Assembly (NCBI RefSeq): GCF_902459465.1
Contig: NC_047064.1
Location: 1,514,762 to 1,578,761 of the forward strand
Reading direction: 5' to 3'
Length of the DNA: 64,000 nucleotides
Source of the DNA: Asterias rubens
Taxonomy: Eukaryota; Echinodermata; Asteroidea; Forcipulatida; Asteriidae
The stretch's first letter is position 1, and each line of letters begins with the position of its first letter. Of the stretch, positions 26,301-37,538 are shown piece after piece. Made by a program: the position numbers and the translations under genes. The notes below the pieces were generated by a model that did not search any database, had not been told where the DNA came from, and was given only the letters and a program-made list of their open reading frames with translations.

Positions 26301-29300
26301 AAACACCCAAAGACGATTCATATTACTACCCAATTGGAACAGCTTTGTAAGTCATAGGCCTCTCTTAATATTTATGCAGGACGTCATAATTCTTACCCAA
26401 AATGAGGCTATGGGCGCAAGTCCCCCATCACTTGCAGTGGTTGCGCCCATCGCCTCGTTTTGGGTTAGCATTGTGACGTACCTCATGCATATATATTAAG
26501 AGAGGCGTATTAGCTCATATTGCTGCCTACAAAACCACCACCCCTTTGGCAAGAGTCCGCTTTTAGATTATGTCCTCCATGCGTAAAATTGTCTAGAAAT
26601 TTTGTCTGATAGCGCCCGCTTTTGTCTCAACATTTTTTGGCTCATGGTAACTTTCACTATGGAGAACACACACACTGGGGGACAAAATCTCCTGTAACAC
26701 AACCACAGATAGTTTGTATTTCAAAAGTCTCACAGAAATGACAATACCCAAAAGAAATTTGGATGACAAAATACAGGAGTGATAAATAAAAATAATAATA
26801 ATCTAAAACTTACAAATTTAAAAGTGATTACTGTTCCATTTGAAATGCTGTCGAAATTTTGAAAACAGCTTTGAAAGTTACAAGTTACAAAATTTTGATA
26901 CTGTTAATGAAATAAATGCATTTGAACACACATCCCTTACCAGCTATATTCCATTTTTTCGCTGTTTTCACATAAAACAGGCTATTTAATTTGATGACAT
27001 TTTCACAAGTTGGTTTGATGTTGTATCAATCGAAAAACTAGAAGATGACAATAGATTTACTTTCAAAGATCCCATGGTGTTTTAGACTTGTGGACAAGTC
27101 CTTGAATGTTTGTCTCTCCGGCGACACCCGGAGGATACTCCCGGAGACTACTGGCTCCAAACTACTGCCCAGGGGCCAATTTCATAGAGCTGCTTAAGTA
27201 AAAAATTTGCTTAAGCACGTAAATAGCTTGCTTATTTTACACATGTTACTGGCCAAAATTTCATGCCATATACATTGCTTATGACTAGTACTTAGCTGTT
27301 GTTTACTTAGCATAACAATTGAGTTGAGTCTTGGCCAGTAATCTGATTTTACTAAGCAATGAATTTTCGTGCTTAAGCAGCTCTATGAAATGGGGCCCAG
27401 ACTTATGGGGCAATAGTTGCGAGAGTAGTCTTGCAATGACATCACCAGTGTTGCGATATTCCTGGAATGGGTCGGTACGCGATCATAGTGACTTGTCCAC
27501 AAGTCTATCATGACTTGTCCACAAGTCTATCATGACTTGTCCACAAGTCTTATTAAGATACGGACAGATGAAAAAATCAAGGCCGACCCAACATTTTGCG
27601 ACTGTTCTTTAACTGATGCATATTCATAACTCCATTCCTTAGTTTTTCAGAGAATAAAATAGAAAATAGCATCGGGTACCACCAGTCTTAACCAGCTATC
27701 TGAAGGTATATGAATATTCATTAGCATGTTTATTCTCATTGGGTGTGGCGCTCACTGCTCACCGCTGATTGGTTGAAGATGCTTCTCTGCTATCGCATGG
27801 TTGTTGTAGTTTGCTGGCGTAGTTTGCTAGATTGAAAAAGGTGAAGGGTTTGCGTAGTGTAATAGCTTAACGGACATTGACTACAAGCCAAGAACAAGAG
27901 TTTGGTGTTAAAATTTTGTTGGTAAAACTAATAATTCATAAGGTACTATACAGCTACATTTACTTTTTGAAAGCTGTTTTGTTAAACACTGTATTTCAGT
28001 TAAGAGCAAACTTTCACAAGTTTAAGAAAAGCTATCGACAAAATATGGAGACTAGGAACTGCAAGTTAGCTCAATTTGTAGAGTACCAGTACATGATCTT
28101 GAAGACTGCTAGTTCTAGTCAACAGTTTCCTTGTAGTGTATTACTTGGAATGTGGTAGTTTGAAAAAGCATTTTTTTCAGCTATGGACTCTGCTGCTGGT
28201 ATTAGATGAATAAACTAATCCATATTTATTAAACGTTAAGTAACACTTAAGTTTACACTTTACTTGCTTTTCACCCTTTAGTCGTAACATGTTCCGGCTT
28301 TCCTGCGGGGCTAAACATGGCCTTTTTTCAACTGAGCTCCACATGCCACAAATGCTCACAACATGTACACATTGCTATTTTTTCCACAGCGACAAAAGTT
28401 TGTGTCAGGGAGCATTCCATAATCATTGCAAGACATGGACAAATGAAATTATTTTTAATACAGCATATTGGAGGGTTGGGATGGGGGAAGGGGGTGGGGT
28501 AATTCAGAACATGCCACCTGCACTACCCGCCAAGGGGGGGGGGGGTTATACAGGAAAAGTGGCAAGTAGGAAATAGGAATTGATTGACATATTAAAGACA
28601 CTTGACAGTGGACACTATTGATAATTGTCAAAGACTAGTCTTCTCACTTGGTGTATCTCAACATATGCATAACATAACAAACCTGTGAAAATTTGAGCTC
28701 AATTGGTCGTTGAAGTTGCAAGATACTAATGAAAGAAAAAAACACCCTTGTCGCACCATGGTTACACCAAATGTGTGCTTTCAGATGCTTGATTTCGAGA
28801 CCTCAAATTCTAAATCTGAGGTCTCGAAATCAAATTTGTGGAAAAATACTTCTTTCTTGAAAACTACATCACTTCAGAGGGAGCCGTTTCTCACAACGTT
28901 TTATACTACCAACCCCTCCCCATTACTCGTCACCAAGTAAGGTTTTATGCTAATAAATATTTTGAGTAATTACCAATAGTGTCTGCCTTTAACTGGACAA
29001 TAGAAGTATGACATTCCTGTAGTACAGGTTACACTACACACTGCCCCAAATTTATGTCACTGCTTTTCTGCTTAGTTCTGCAATTATGGCATCCATAAAT
29101 TGCATAACTTTGTGGGTATTGAGCTTGATTTCAAAATTTGCTCGATTTCCTTAATTAAGTCTTAAAGATTTTAGTGAAACCTAGCCCTGCTCGGCAACAG
29201 GGTGATTTCTCTTTTGATAATTCTGTTAGTTTAATATGAATTTACATGAAACTGTGAACACGCGATGTTCTTTAAAGTTCAACAGATGACAATTGTGGTA

Positions 29301-32300
29301 GGAACTTAAGACACGTCCGCACAGTGTTTTTTACAATGTTGAAGAACAGATTTTCAAAAAAGGGATTTTCCTCAAATGAAAGGAATGAGTGATTGCAACA
29401 CATGACAGGTCTGATACTGCATGAAGGCAATGCAGGCAATTTCCTCCATGCCCCTCTGGTCATTGCCCTGGTGCCCTTAAAATGCTCCAATAGAAATTTA
29501 GTGTCCTCATATAGGGTGCCCTTTACCAAGGAGAAATGGCTTGGTGCCCTTTCCCTTTCAAAAATGAAGTATACAGGCCTGCATGTATGTTTACATATAG
29601 GACGTACATGTAATGCGTATGATTCAATATACTTTCTACTGGTTGTGAATCTTGTGTACAGAGATGTAAGACGGTCAAGTTGTTTTGGTTCAGTGGTTTT
29701 TACAACATGTGTGAAATGATTTCAAGTTACTTTGACAATTTCAAGTTGAAAGACAAAAAATTCCAGAGTGGGATTTGAACTGAAAGGGTGGGGAAGGTCT
29801 TGCTACTAAATAGTGCAGCTCAAATACTTAAAATATAAACAAATTATAAATCACTGAAGGGAAAGTTCAACATTCAACCACTATGTATAAGGGACATTTA
29901 ATATGGAAGTACGATTTTACCTTTTAAGGGGGGGGGGGTTACTTTGCTTCATTATTTCTTTAATATAAGCACAAGTTTTTTTGCGGGGGTTGAAATTACT
30001 TGTTTTAGCAATTTTCCTTGAAAAAAAAAAAGCATGAGAGTTTCCTGACCATATAAGATATGGGTTCCGGGGTCTGCAAATAAAGGGCCCCTCCCAAACT
30101 TGAGACCCACTTCTGCCATATCCACTTTAGATTGAAAAGCCCTACACGACGCAGCCCCCCTATTCCCTGGCTAACGTGTAGGTAGGGTGATAGGATTTAG
30201 GTCAGAGAGTGGAGAGAGGGCCTGTTGCGTTTCAAAATATACGCAACCATAAGACAATGAGATTTAAATGTTTTCTTATTGATTTATTACTATAGGTTTT
30301 CTCGGTCAATTTCGGCAAATGAGCAGCCAATATAACCACCAAGCTATTCTATTTTGCGTGAAATCGAATGCTACTGAAAAGGGTCATTCGATTTCGTTTT
30401 ATGATTAGTCAAATGTAATGTTGCGTCATTCGATTCAAAATATTCATTCAATTTAACAATTCATCAAAGCAGCATTCAAATTCGCAGACGCTTCTTTAGG
30501 CGTGTGTGTCATGAAAAAGAATGACGATACGCTACATTGAACAAAGTGCTAAAGGAATTTGACTTGACTCAAAACGAAATTGAATGACCGAATTCTGAAT
30601 TTGAAATGCAGTAACAACTGGAGAGGCAAAACAGCTTTAATTCGAAGGCATGAAGATGAAATTGACTGCTCATTTGCCGAATTTGAACGAGAAAACCTTT
30701 AACATAAACCCCCAAAAATTGTTTGGGGTCTTATTTTGATTCTGGTCTTTTAACAAATATCTGGTCTTACTAGTAGATGTAGTGAGGTACAAGCCATGCC
30801 ATGCTGTGGTTCCCCCTAAATTTGAGCTCTACAATTCAGTTGTGGCTAGCGTGGATTGGACAATGATTGGTTCATGATTAGGAAATGACCTTCAAATCTT
30901 AGTTCCATGTAAGATAAGTCAAGTTTCATCAACTAAATTAAAACGCTTCTCCTCTCTTTGAGACCAGCTGTTGAGTAACTCGGTCTGCCCAGATGGGCTT
31001 AAAACCCTTAATACCTCACCCTTGAGCTTACTGCTTAAGAGGGTCTGGCTGGACCACATGCCATTAACCCCCCCCCCCCCCCTCCACCTCAGCATGAACT
31101 TGTTCATTGACATTGAGACTTTGTTGAGACTTAGATATGGTTCTTGTAAGTAATACTCTGTTAATTGCTTATGCTTAAAAAGTGCACTATTATCCTTCTT
31201 GTGTCATGTCATTTTAGCCCTTAAATGTCCTTTCTAATGTGCCTGTTTGCACATTTCAATTCAAATTTTAAGAGAAACTGTTGCGAGTTTGTGGTTTTTG
31301 CGAAGGAATGCTTGCTTCTCATAAACACTGTTTTAGCTCAATGTTTTCTTCTTCGTCTTTCTTGCAATTAAACACAATTTCCTGCGACATCTTCATCTCT
31401 TACAGTTGGTTCGATGTTGTGACAATTCTTGTGTAAGATGGAAATACAGCCTCATCAAGGGTTTACCATCTTGTCATTATCTCATTTATTCCTTTCCTCG
31501 GTCTCTTCCTGTATTTCCTGCCTCTTTCTTGCTTGTCTCCTTTCATCATGCAAAGAGCGAGATGAAACGTGACCCAAATGTTGGCCAATTTGGATTCCAT
31601 TGGGGTAGAACTTGATGAGTACTGAGTATTTTTCCTCAAAGAAAATCCAGTGAAGCCAATAATCACTAGAACAAGTTCCTTGACTCTGCGGCTCTTTTTA
31701 ACCATTAGATCTTCTGCTTCTTATTTGGTATCAGCCAACATTATACAGGCCATGTAACCTGTGCCATTGTGCGCTTTCTCTGCAGAGCCTGGGGACGATT
31801 TCACAAGGAGTCAAGATTCCTTTTAACTGCAAATCAGTCGTAGTTGCTAAAAGTATGGTGTCACAATACAAATCACATTGGTAATACTGACAACTTGTCT
31901 TGCAATGAATTTATTGCTTTGTGAAATCGCCCCTTGGGCTTCCTACAGGCTTGATTTTGTACACAGCTCAATGGAGAAAAAGTTACTGAATCACAGTTTC
32001 TTGATTTTTGTAATTGACTGTTGCCAGCTTGGTGTTTATATCCCCCTGTGGGAGCTTTCATAAAAACAAAACAAAACAAAATTATAATCTCACATTTTAT
32101 GAAAATTACATCACATGTCATGTGATCTTTATCAGCTTTTGATTAGGAAGTCAAAAGAGTTATATTGCAAAATTGTCTAGGTTTTGTTAAAATTCCTGAT
32201 TTGATGTTGTAATTTTGATACAAAAATGAATATTTCTCACATGACAAGTGAAGTATCTTGCCTGCCGTGAAAGCCCTGGAGAGTTCTCCTGTAACCAAGG

Positions 32301-32448
32301 TGACGTGGAATACCAAAAGTGCATTAACTTACCTACCAAAACCAAATTAACGATTTTGATTTATAGACACTTGATGAGTTTTTTTATTATTTCTGTTCAG
32401 GTTTTACAAACGGCACGAGAGCAACTTAAATGGTCACTTCTGAAGTAA
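14240..32448 (+). CDS. COPZ: Coatomer subunit zeta (COPZ), C-terminal part, three exons
   Basis: Zeta is the small subunit of the F-subcomplex of the COPI coat, which drives Golgi-to-ER and intra-Golgi vesicle traffic from the cytosolic face. Exons at 14240-14317, 14880-14970 and 32401-32448 join in phase (2, then 0) and give about 72 C-terminal residues. Recognisable blocks are [38 protein letters not shown] and the terminal EQLKWSLLK, all very close to animal COPZ1/COPZ2. The family is about 177 residues long, so roughly the first 105 are missing from the window. Splice sites are canonical (ccccag/GAAG, GG/gtgagt, ttag/GATC, CAG/gtattt, ttcag/GTTT). The last intron, 17.4 kb, is full of repeats. 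No frameshift or stop is seen. Whether this is the single pre-duplication COPZ cannot be told from this fragment, but invertebrates normally have one. Confidence 0.94.
14880..14970 (+). CDS. COPZ: COPZ internal exon b
   Basis: One base completes the Gly codon, then the exon reads [20 protein letters not shown] and [10 protein letters not shown], ending in phase 0 at gtattt. The acceptor is preceded by a pyrimidine-rich tract (ttgcttttttgcattag). Confidence 0.93.
15055..15246. mobile_element. MITE family D (GGGCCC..ATTTCATAAAGC)
   Basis: Left caaatttcataaagccgttt and right ggctttatgaaatagggccc are inverted, and the inner phrases ctgcttgatttcgctaagca and tttttttgctaagaaat pair loosely. Confidence 0.65.
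15247..15380. mobile_element. MITE family C, copy truncated on the right
   Basis: Begins ggggtggatttcacaaaggt. The interior has ttagcattgctaagagatag-type inverted segments (aggcaatgctaagagatagg and cctatctcttagcattgcta), which form a hairpin. It abuts another hairpin element on the left. Confidence 0.6.
16478..16640. mobile_element. MITE family L, reversed copy
   Basis: Recognised by aggaggcaacaaaggcgatc, ggtgcacttgaaatgttgca, gggtgccctttacgaaaga and ccttttcaaaaatgaagcac. Confidence 0.55.
16795..16905. mobile_element. MITE family J, partial copy
   Basis: Contains ataaatgcaaaaaacagtta and atggcctgatgtttggaccc matching the left half of the 32728 element. Confidence 0.5.
17276..17295 (-). repeat. 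Poly-C tract
   Basis: A run of about 20 C just before acaaaaaaactag. Confidence 0.9.
18043..18108 (-). mobile_element. SINE type 1, tail only
   Basis: acgatgtatattaagcactg and actcagtactttcctgagtt match the tail of the other copies, without a tRNA head. Confidence 0.5.
19522..19908. mobile_element. MITE family A (TGGACACTATTG ends), full copy
   Basis: Ends are inverted copies of TTAAAGRCASTGGACACTAT. The centre is a hairpin of GATTTCGAGACCTCA and its complement. Shared interior phrases are cttctttctcgaaaactac and agagggagccgtttctcac. It is a nonautonomous foldback DNA element of about 380 bp with no coding capacity. Confidence 0.85.
21962..22118 (-). mobile_element. tRNA-derived SINE, type 1, minus strand, next to the minisatellite
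   Basis: cagtttactcaatactttcctgag-type tail, then gttgggattcgcacccacga and taaccactagaccacggagc. It directly borders the 29-bp array. Confidence 0.6.
22146..22995. repeat. 29-bp minisatellite with a 290-bp higher-order repeat
   Basis: About 29 tandem copies of a 29-bp unit built from aaggcgtggccagcccaggg + aaagctttg, with fixed variants gtggcaag, gtttcaag and aaaccttt. The variants recur in the same order every ten units: 22481-22645 and 22771-22935 are nearly identical 290 bases apart, and 22321 matches 22609 after allowing for two 1-bp deletions. The minus strand is open for 303 codons because no frame of the unit contains a stop. Confidence 0.95.
24125..24435 (+). mobile_element. tRNA-Leu-derived SINE, type 2, with an internal triplication
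   Basis: Diverged head (aatcagcagagtgtgggttc, gagtcctggtcttaaca) and conserved block tttggatgggatgtcaagcc. The phrase gttgttcccggtagtggct is present three times in tandem, an expansion absent from the copy at 13763. Confidence 0.6.
24340..24395. repeat. 19-bp triplicate inside a SINE
   Basis: gttgttcccggtagtggct in three perfect tandem copies. Confidence 0.9.
24686..25073. mobile_element. MITE family A, full copy, inverted orientation
   Basis: Opens gaaggcagtggacactattg and closes caatagtgtccagtgtcttt. The central gagacctcag/ctcaaaatc hairpin is intact. It is reversed relative to the copy at 19522. Confidence 0.85.
25590..25792. mobile_element. MITE family E with a long terminal inverted repeat
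   Basis: The left end tagggacttttcattttcga and the right end tcgaaaacgaaaagtcccta extend inward through cgacggatggttct / agaaccatccgtcg, giving about 40 bp of terminal inverted repeat on a 203-bp element. No ORF. Confidence 0.85.
26355..26509. mobile_element. MITE family F copy 1
   Basis: A 155-bp near-complete palindrome. Left taggcctctcttaatattta, right atatattaagagaggcgta; inner gaggctatgggcgcaag pairs with tgcgcccatcgcctcg, leaving a small loop. Flanked by TA. Confidence 0.85.
27172..27398. mobile_element. MITE family D copy
   Basis: Left ggggccaatttcatagagct and right agctctatgaaatggggccc are near-perfect inverted ends. Inner gcttaag words recur. Confidence 0.75.
27490..27555. repeat. 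23-bp triplicate
   Basis: gacttgtccacaagtctatc with a spacer occurs three times in tandem. The unit contains a self-complementary gacttgtccacaagtc. Confidence 0.9.
28592..28992. mobile_element. MITE family A, full copy
   Basis: Carries a duplicated start (ttaaagacacttgacagtgg) and the central gagacctcaaattctaaatc hairpin, and closes caatagtgtctgcctttaa. Confidence 0.85.
29418..29578. mobile_element. MITE family L, reversed copy
   Basis: Contains gcaatgcaggcaatttcctc, tggtgcccttaaaatgctcc, agggtgccctttaccaagga and ccctttcaaaaatgaagtat. Confidence 0.6.
30294..30698. mobile_element. MITE family G (AGGTTTTCTCG ends)
   Basis: Left aggttttctcggtcaatttc and right gaatttgaacgagaaaacct are inverted, continuing through ggcaaatgagcag / ctgctcatttgcc. 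The 405-bp interior has alternating attcgattt/aaatcgaat words. Confidence 0.8.
31795..31936. mobile_element. MITE-like element with GGGRCGATTTCACAA ends
   Basis: Left gggacgatttcacaaggagt and right gctttgtgaaatcgcccc are inverted, 142 bp apart. The interior has no ORF. It may be a relative of family C. Confidence 0.6.
32401..32448 (+). CDS. COPZ: COPZ terminal exon
   Basis: Phase-0 exon after ttctgttcag, encoding [15 protein letters not shown] and a TAA stop. This is the conserved C-terminus of coatomer zeta. The 3' UTR follows. A possible AATAAA lies about 0.9 kb downstream near 33383, but the true poly(A) site is uncertain. Confidence 0.93.
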   Translation, partial: VLQTAREQLKWSLLK

Positions 32449-32727
32449 TGTCATCTGCTTGGATATCTGCGGACTTTGACAACATGCAAGTGGTCTTCAG
32501 AATGGCGGATGATTTATTTATGTATGATACAGTCCACTACTAGTAAATATTACAGTACACATGTATTTAGTTTTTTCGTTGCCATGTAGCGGCCATTTTT
32601 GTAGTACCCGTCATTAACCAGAGAAAGTACTCTAATATATCAGTCAGTTCAATAATAGTTTGATTTTTAGAAAAAAGAATTAGCTTTTGCAAGTAACTCA
32701 CCAACCAAAGGGACTTACACATGTATG

Positions 32728-32865
32728 GTATAAATGCAAAAAAGATTAATGGCCTGACGTTTTGACCCTAGCAGAGTCTTTCTTGAAGGCTTCAAGAAGA
32801 AGTCTCTGTCTGCTAGGGTTGAAACATCAGGCCATTTACCTTTTTTGCATTTTGTTTTCATTGTA
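32728..32865. mobile_element. MITE family J (TGCAAAAAAG..GGCCTGAYGTTT)
   Basis: Left atgcaaaaaagattaatggc with ctgacgttttgaccctagca, and the right half complementary (tgctagggttgaaacatcag, gccatttaccttttttgcat). The centre is tcttgaaggcttcaaga, a perfect hairpin. Half of a related copy lies at 16826-16870. Confidence 0.8.
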
Positions 32866-35280
32866 TGACTTTAACAAAAAAAGTTGTTTGATGTTGAGCA
32901 AAGATGGCCGCTGCATGACATGAAGGCCATGCTCAAAGTAATGGCTTTAACTTCTGGCTATGACTGTATCTCAACATGGCTGCTTAAGCCAGTAGCCATG
33001 TCCAAAAGCCAGATATGCTTGAGATTGACTTGGCCTTATCTATTGTCAGTGAGAATTTAGTGTGTGAGAGAGGGAGAGAGATTTTTTTTTAAGGGGGGGG
33101 GGGATAAGCAGTACAAAACAATGGGTTTAATTCTAAAAAGTGGGGGTATGATTGTTGCATCAAGTAGTCGATATGGAAAAATCCAAAAAAGAGGGTACAG
33201 TATTTCTTAAATTGTGAATGCAAGTATAAAATGCAGACTTTTCCTGCTAAAATAAGAAATACCCAGACATGTTAGTTTCACAGGAAATTTAAAATCATCA
33301 CTTTATTTACACCGTTCCTGATAAAGCTATCATTTAAGTTTCTGGAAGATCACCAAAAAAGAGCAGAGAGACTTTGACAAGAAATAAAAAATGCAGACAA
33401 GATGTGGTTGCTATGGCGATTCTTTTTGCGGATATTTTCCTGTCCCAAGTGCATACATGTGATGCCGAGATAAATTGTTTGGTTTTTGGTGAGTGATTTT
33501 GACGACCAACATCTGATGTTGAAGTTGAGTGTAGAGCCTTTTTCAGCAATACTTGTGGGTTATTAAAGGATTAAGGAAAATCTGTAGAGAAGTCCGAAGT
33601 CTGACAGGGGGAGTTTAGGGACGACGAGGGTCTAGAGAAAAGTCCCTGGGCTGACTGTGGGTTATGTCTAACAGCCTTGGAGTTGCAGGGTCCTGGAAAT
33701 CATCAAGGTGATCAACTCTTGGTCTCGAATATAAACTAAACATTGATAGTTCTCTTGCACAAATCTGAATCACTTTTGCAAGTTCTGCACGTATTTGAAC
33801 ATTTGGACCCTTTCAAGTCGGCGAGTTTGTGTTTCTTCACATGTTAAAGAAATGTGCAAGGGACCAAAGTGGATCTAAAAATGTTCCAATACGCCGAAAC
33901 ATGCAAGGTCTGTAGAGTCAGTCACTCGAAGAAATTGACAATTAGAGACTTGAGGTAAGACTACAGGGAAATAACAGGCTTGATAGCATAGACCCCTCGC
34001 ATATCATGTCACAAGACTCAAAACAGCGCCCTCAATGAGGTGAATGGAGACCTGTCATTGGCTGAGAGGTGTGCACAGTGCGAACATTCTGCACGTTTCT
34101 ATTGTTTGATCTTAGCAAAGGTGGCTAATGTAAGGGGTGTATTTTCTGTTTTTTATGTCGCATATTTACCCTAAACAATAATAACGTCTGGAAATGCCGA
34201 GTTTGTCATCAGTCAACGAGCGTCACAAAAGTATGCACTTGGACTCCAGAGAAAAAAAAGACCTGTTTGATTAAAAAAATAAATATCAGCAAATTTGTTT
34301 TGAAAAATTGTTTAAAATAAAACCAGAAACCATCCATCCAAACGAGAAAACAAACGGTATTCATGTGATATCTTGATTGGTAGCCTAATTCTGCTTAGCA
34401 AAGGTTATATATATGTGCTTAGTTTTGAGAACATGGCACGAAAATAAAATGTTATTTGAAAACCATTATTGATCCTTTGCTTAATCTGATGTTGGGGGGG
34501 GGGGGGGAGAGAGGAAAAACCTAAACATACAGTTTAAGGTTATTTGGTGTATTTCATAGTTGAGTCTTACTTTCTACTTTTATTATTTAAAATCATTTTG
34601 TGGGAATTTTGTTAACTTGCTCTTGTCAAAAGTTTAGTGGAAAAGGCCCACTTCTATTATAAGGGTCAAAAGGTTATCGTCTACATTGTAAAGTAACTCA
34701 CTTAATTACTCGACCTATCATTGTAAACTGAAAAAGCATCTCTGAGTTTTAACATGTCGCATTTTCCACCAATTGAAATTGTGTGTCCGAAATTAAATAA
34801 TATTGGGTATGACCAAAGTATGAAAGTATCAATTGTGAAGTATTTGTGTGGTTTATGTAATGAACGTAAAATCTACTTTCGCCTGCTGTGCAAGCGAGGG
34901 GTTCCAACTGCCTAACTAAACTCTACGTGTTTTCGTCATTTTGTTTAATTTCACATAAATGCATACAGACTGTTTGCCTAACTGTGTTCTTGGCTGGTTT
35001 GGTGAGACTTATAAAGTTGCCTAACCCCTCGGAAGTCTAAAGTCCCACGTGAGACCCGAATGACTTGCTTTAGTTATCAGAACATTGAGAGAGGGCGCAC
35101 TTCATATTTAGTGGGCGCCAAAGATTATTGAGCAGAACCGATTGCATCATTTAAGAGCCTCAAATTGACAATTATTATTGACCTTTTTTCAAGTATCATC
35201 ATTTTCCCCAAATGCAGCTTGTATATCGGGTCAAAATAAATAAAAGGCAAAAGTACAGCCTACTGCATAATTTTAGAACC

Positions 35281-35304
35281 TAATATATATATATATATAT
35301 ATAT
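35281..35304. repeat. TA dinucleotide microsatellite
   Basis: An uninterrupted tatata run of about 24 bases. Confidence 0.9.
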
Positions 35305-36235
35305 CTTTACATTTACCCAAATTTGATGAAAATGATGGACTTGCCCCTTATGATTTTGTTAATACTTTTGGCCTATCTGTTGAACCGATTGTATCATTTT
35401 GAGCACAAAATTAGGCATTTAAACTTGGGCCAAACAATTGCCACTAGCTTGGAAATAATTCTGGGCTTACCCCTTATCTTTTTTATTTTTTAAGTTTTGG
35501 CCATTTTAAAATATGAAGATTTGTATCCTGCGTCAAAAAGAAAATAGCACAAGTTGAGTCTACCGTATCATTTAAGTGGTTAAAAAAAAATATTAAAAAA
35601 ATGCTTGACTTCACCTTTCATGTTTGATTTTATCCACGTCTTGCTCTTTTTGAAATGTGAATCATTCTGAAAAAAGGAGCATAAAATAAATATCCTAGGT
35701 CAAATTATAGCCGAGATTTGATTAAAATATTAGACTTCCCCCTTATGATTTTGTTTTAGTTCATGGCCTATTAATCATGAATATTTTTCAAATGAAAGCT
35801 GAATTCCTTGGGCAGGAAAGGCATCAGCTGAACCGATTGCAAAATTTTTGAGCTTAAAAAAAAAACGAGGAACAAATTAATTTGACAAAAGGTTGAACTT
35901 ACCCCTTGTGTTATTTTCAAAATGTTGCTTATTATATTTCAACGGCATCAAATAATGCAAAGGCCCTACATTCCCGATCAACTATTACTATTAAAAAAAC
36001 ATCAGTAGAGCCTCTGTATCATTTTAGAGCCTAAAATTAAAACTCAAAAATTTGCCAAGTCGTGATATGCTAGACTTGCCTCTTTTGCTTTTTCAGTCTT
36101 TGGTCTATTTTTAATATTACAAAGTAGCCGAGTATCGCGGTGTTAGAGTTCAATCCTTGGAAAGCACATTCAATACAAAAACCACCACTGATTTAATCAG
36201 CTGAGAGGCAAAACAGAACAACACACTAATAAAGC

Positions 36236-36694
36236 GCCCCTGTCACATGCAATTATGTCCTCTATGCAATACAATCCGGAGGACATTATTGCATATGCAA
36301 TAATGGTCACAGGACGGTTTTGCATATGCAATCATATCCGCCCGGACGCTGCTGCATAATGCAATTGTGTCTGCCCGGACACATTTGCATGTGCTTAACC
36401 GTCCTTGCAGTAAATTAAACGCCCTTGGTCGACGGAACATGTTCGCCATTTTTTACAACGGCATGTTATGAATGTCACGGTAAATGCTCGGCCGTTGGGT
36501 ATTCGCTGCAATCATAAAATACGTGAATGTTCATGCTGCATAATAGTAGGTTCAGTGCATGCACGCTCGCTTACGCGTGCACATGTACAGTCATGTCCGC
36601 CGGACGGTTTTTGCATAGCCCCGGACACGATTCCATGTGCAAAAGTGTCCGTAGCGGACAGTATTGCATGGCGGACACAATTGCATCTAACACC
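36236..36694. repeat. Foldback-like element with an internal array of nested palindromes
   Basis: The interval contains recurring palindromic words: TTGCATATGCAAT or variants, alternating with GTCCG/CGGAC pairs (for example atccgcccggacg), at a spacing of about 31-34 bp between 36282 and 36400 and again from about 36594 to 36690. The two ends are imperfect inverted copies (tgtcacatgcaattatgtcc on the left; the complement of ggacacaattgcatctaaca on the right). The sequence is CpG-richer than its surroundings. It could be a nonautonomous DNA transposon or a divergent satellite. It lies about 0.7 kb upstream of the membrane-protein start codon. Confidence 0.5.
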
Positions 36695-36949
36695 CCTACC
36701 TCCTGGAGCCAAAAGCGCCCGTGTACGAAACGGCGCGTTCAGCTACAGCCTCGCAGCTAGACTTGATTCAAGTCACATTTTCGTGTGAGAGGTCCCTAAG
36801 CATCACCCAAACTTACTATGAAACAACGCATTGCATACAAACGCCGTCAAAATGTGATCCCTCCCGCATGTGGAACAGGTTTGTGAATGCAGAGCATCAC
36901 AAAACAGTAGTTTCCTGGGGGTGGCACGGGATTGGGACTTGAGTCAAGT

Positions 36950-37429
36950 GATGCGGACGGAAAAGGAGCGAAATTCGGCGCTAGAGTTAAGTTACGGCTA
37001 GATATCAGCGCGTCTGCACTTGCGCAAGTGTTGTGTCAAAGGCAGATAATCATTGGACGATAGCCGTTTTTTTGCGCGCGACCTCAGCATACGTCCCTGT
37101 AGCATTTCGCGTTAAGCCCGATCAGCATACACAGCGTCTAGCGTTGTCGGCGCGCTACGCGTCTTACGCGAGACGCAATAGTCTCTGTAGAGTAGAGAAA
37201 GCAACATGAAAACGCCATTTTAAAAAACATTCGGTTTGCATTTTATAGCGTTAATAACAATCAAAAGATTCACCTTGTTCACGATAACAATACGTTTTCT
37301 ACATCAATATTAAAACAAAACAACTCAATGAATTTTGGTTCTAATGGTTGAGTGTCGACAGACGAAGCCGAGTGTCGACAGGCGAAGATGTCCCGTATTC
37401 GACACGAACTATGAACGAGTAAACACACA
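36950..37429 (+). promoter_or_regulatory. CpG-rich putative promoter and 5' UTR of the membrane-protein gene
   Basis: Local CpG density rises sharply (gcgctag, cagcgcgtctg, tttgcgcgcgac, gtcggcgcgctacgcg, acgcgagacgc) compared with the AT-rich flanks. A short upstream ORF (ATG at 37206, five codons) precedes the main ATG. No clear TATA box is placed. Assignment as promoter is from position and composition only. Confidence 0.4.
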
Positions 37430-37538
37430 ATGCTATTCAAGAGGCAACATCGACAACTCCAAGGAAACGCTGATATTGTGTTCCTTTTATTTCGTGTAAT
37501 CTTCATCTTCGTTTTGTTATCTTCCGAAAGAGCAAAAG
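37430..37538 (+). CDS. Membrane-protein exon 1: signal peptide
   Basis: ATG with A at -3. Basic N-region (MLFKRQHRQ), then a hydrophobic core IVFLLFRVIFIFVLL, then SSERAKG. It ends in phase 1 at a gtaaga donor. It reads as a cleavable signal peptide with a slightly long N-region. Confidence 0.8.

Larger units (their letters stand above)
14971..32400 (+). other. Large last intron of COPZ, 17.4 kb
   Basis: No coding exon is recognised on either strand inside it. It holds several hairpin elements, SINE copies, the 29-bp minisatellite at 22146-22995, a 23-bp triplicate near 27497, and homopolymer tracts. The flanking exons are only 600 bp from the preceding one, so the size comes from repeat insertion. 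Confidence 0.8.
32449..36235. other. Intergenic region and COPZ 3' UTR
   Basis: AT-rich sequence between COPZ and the membrane-protein gene. It includes one MITE (32728-32865), G-tracts near 33093 and 34495, a short TA microsatellite at 35281-35304, and stretches between 35100 and 36120 with loosely repeated phrases such as gacttgcccctta and gtatcattt. No gene is recognised. Confidence 0.6.

Noticed and set aside
27490-27555. Short direct repeats considered as a CRISPR array
   Set aside because: Only three contiguous copies without spacers, in a eukaryotic genome.
36468-36788. 106-codon + strand ORF
   Set aside because: It lies over a CpG-rich palindromic repeat, which opens frames by composition. 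No domain is seen.
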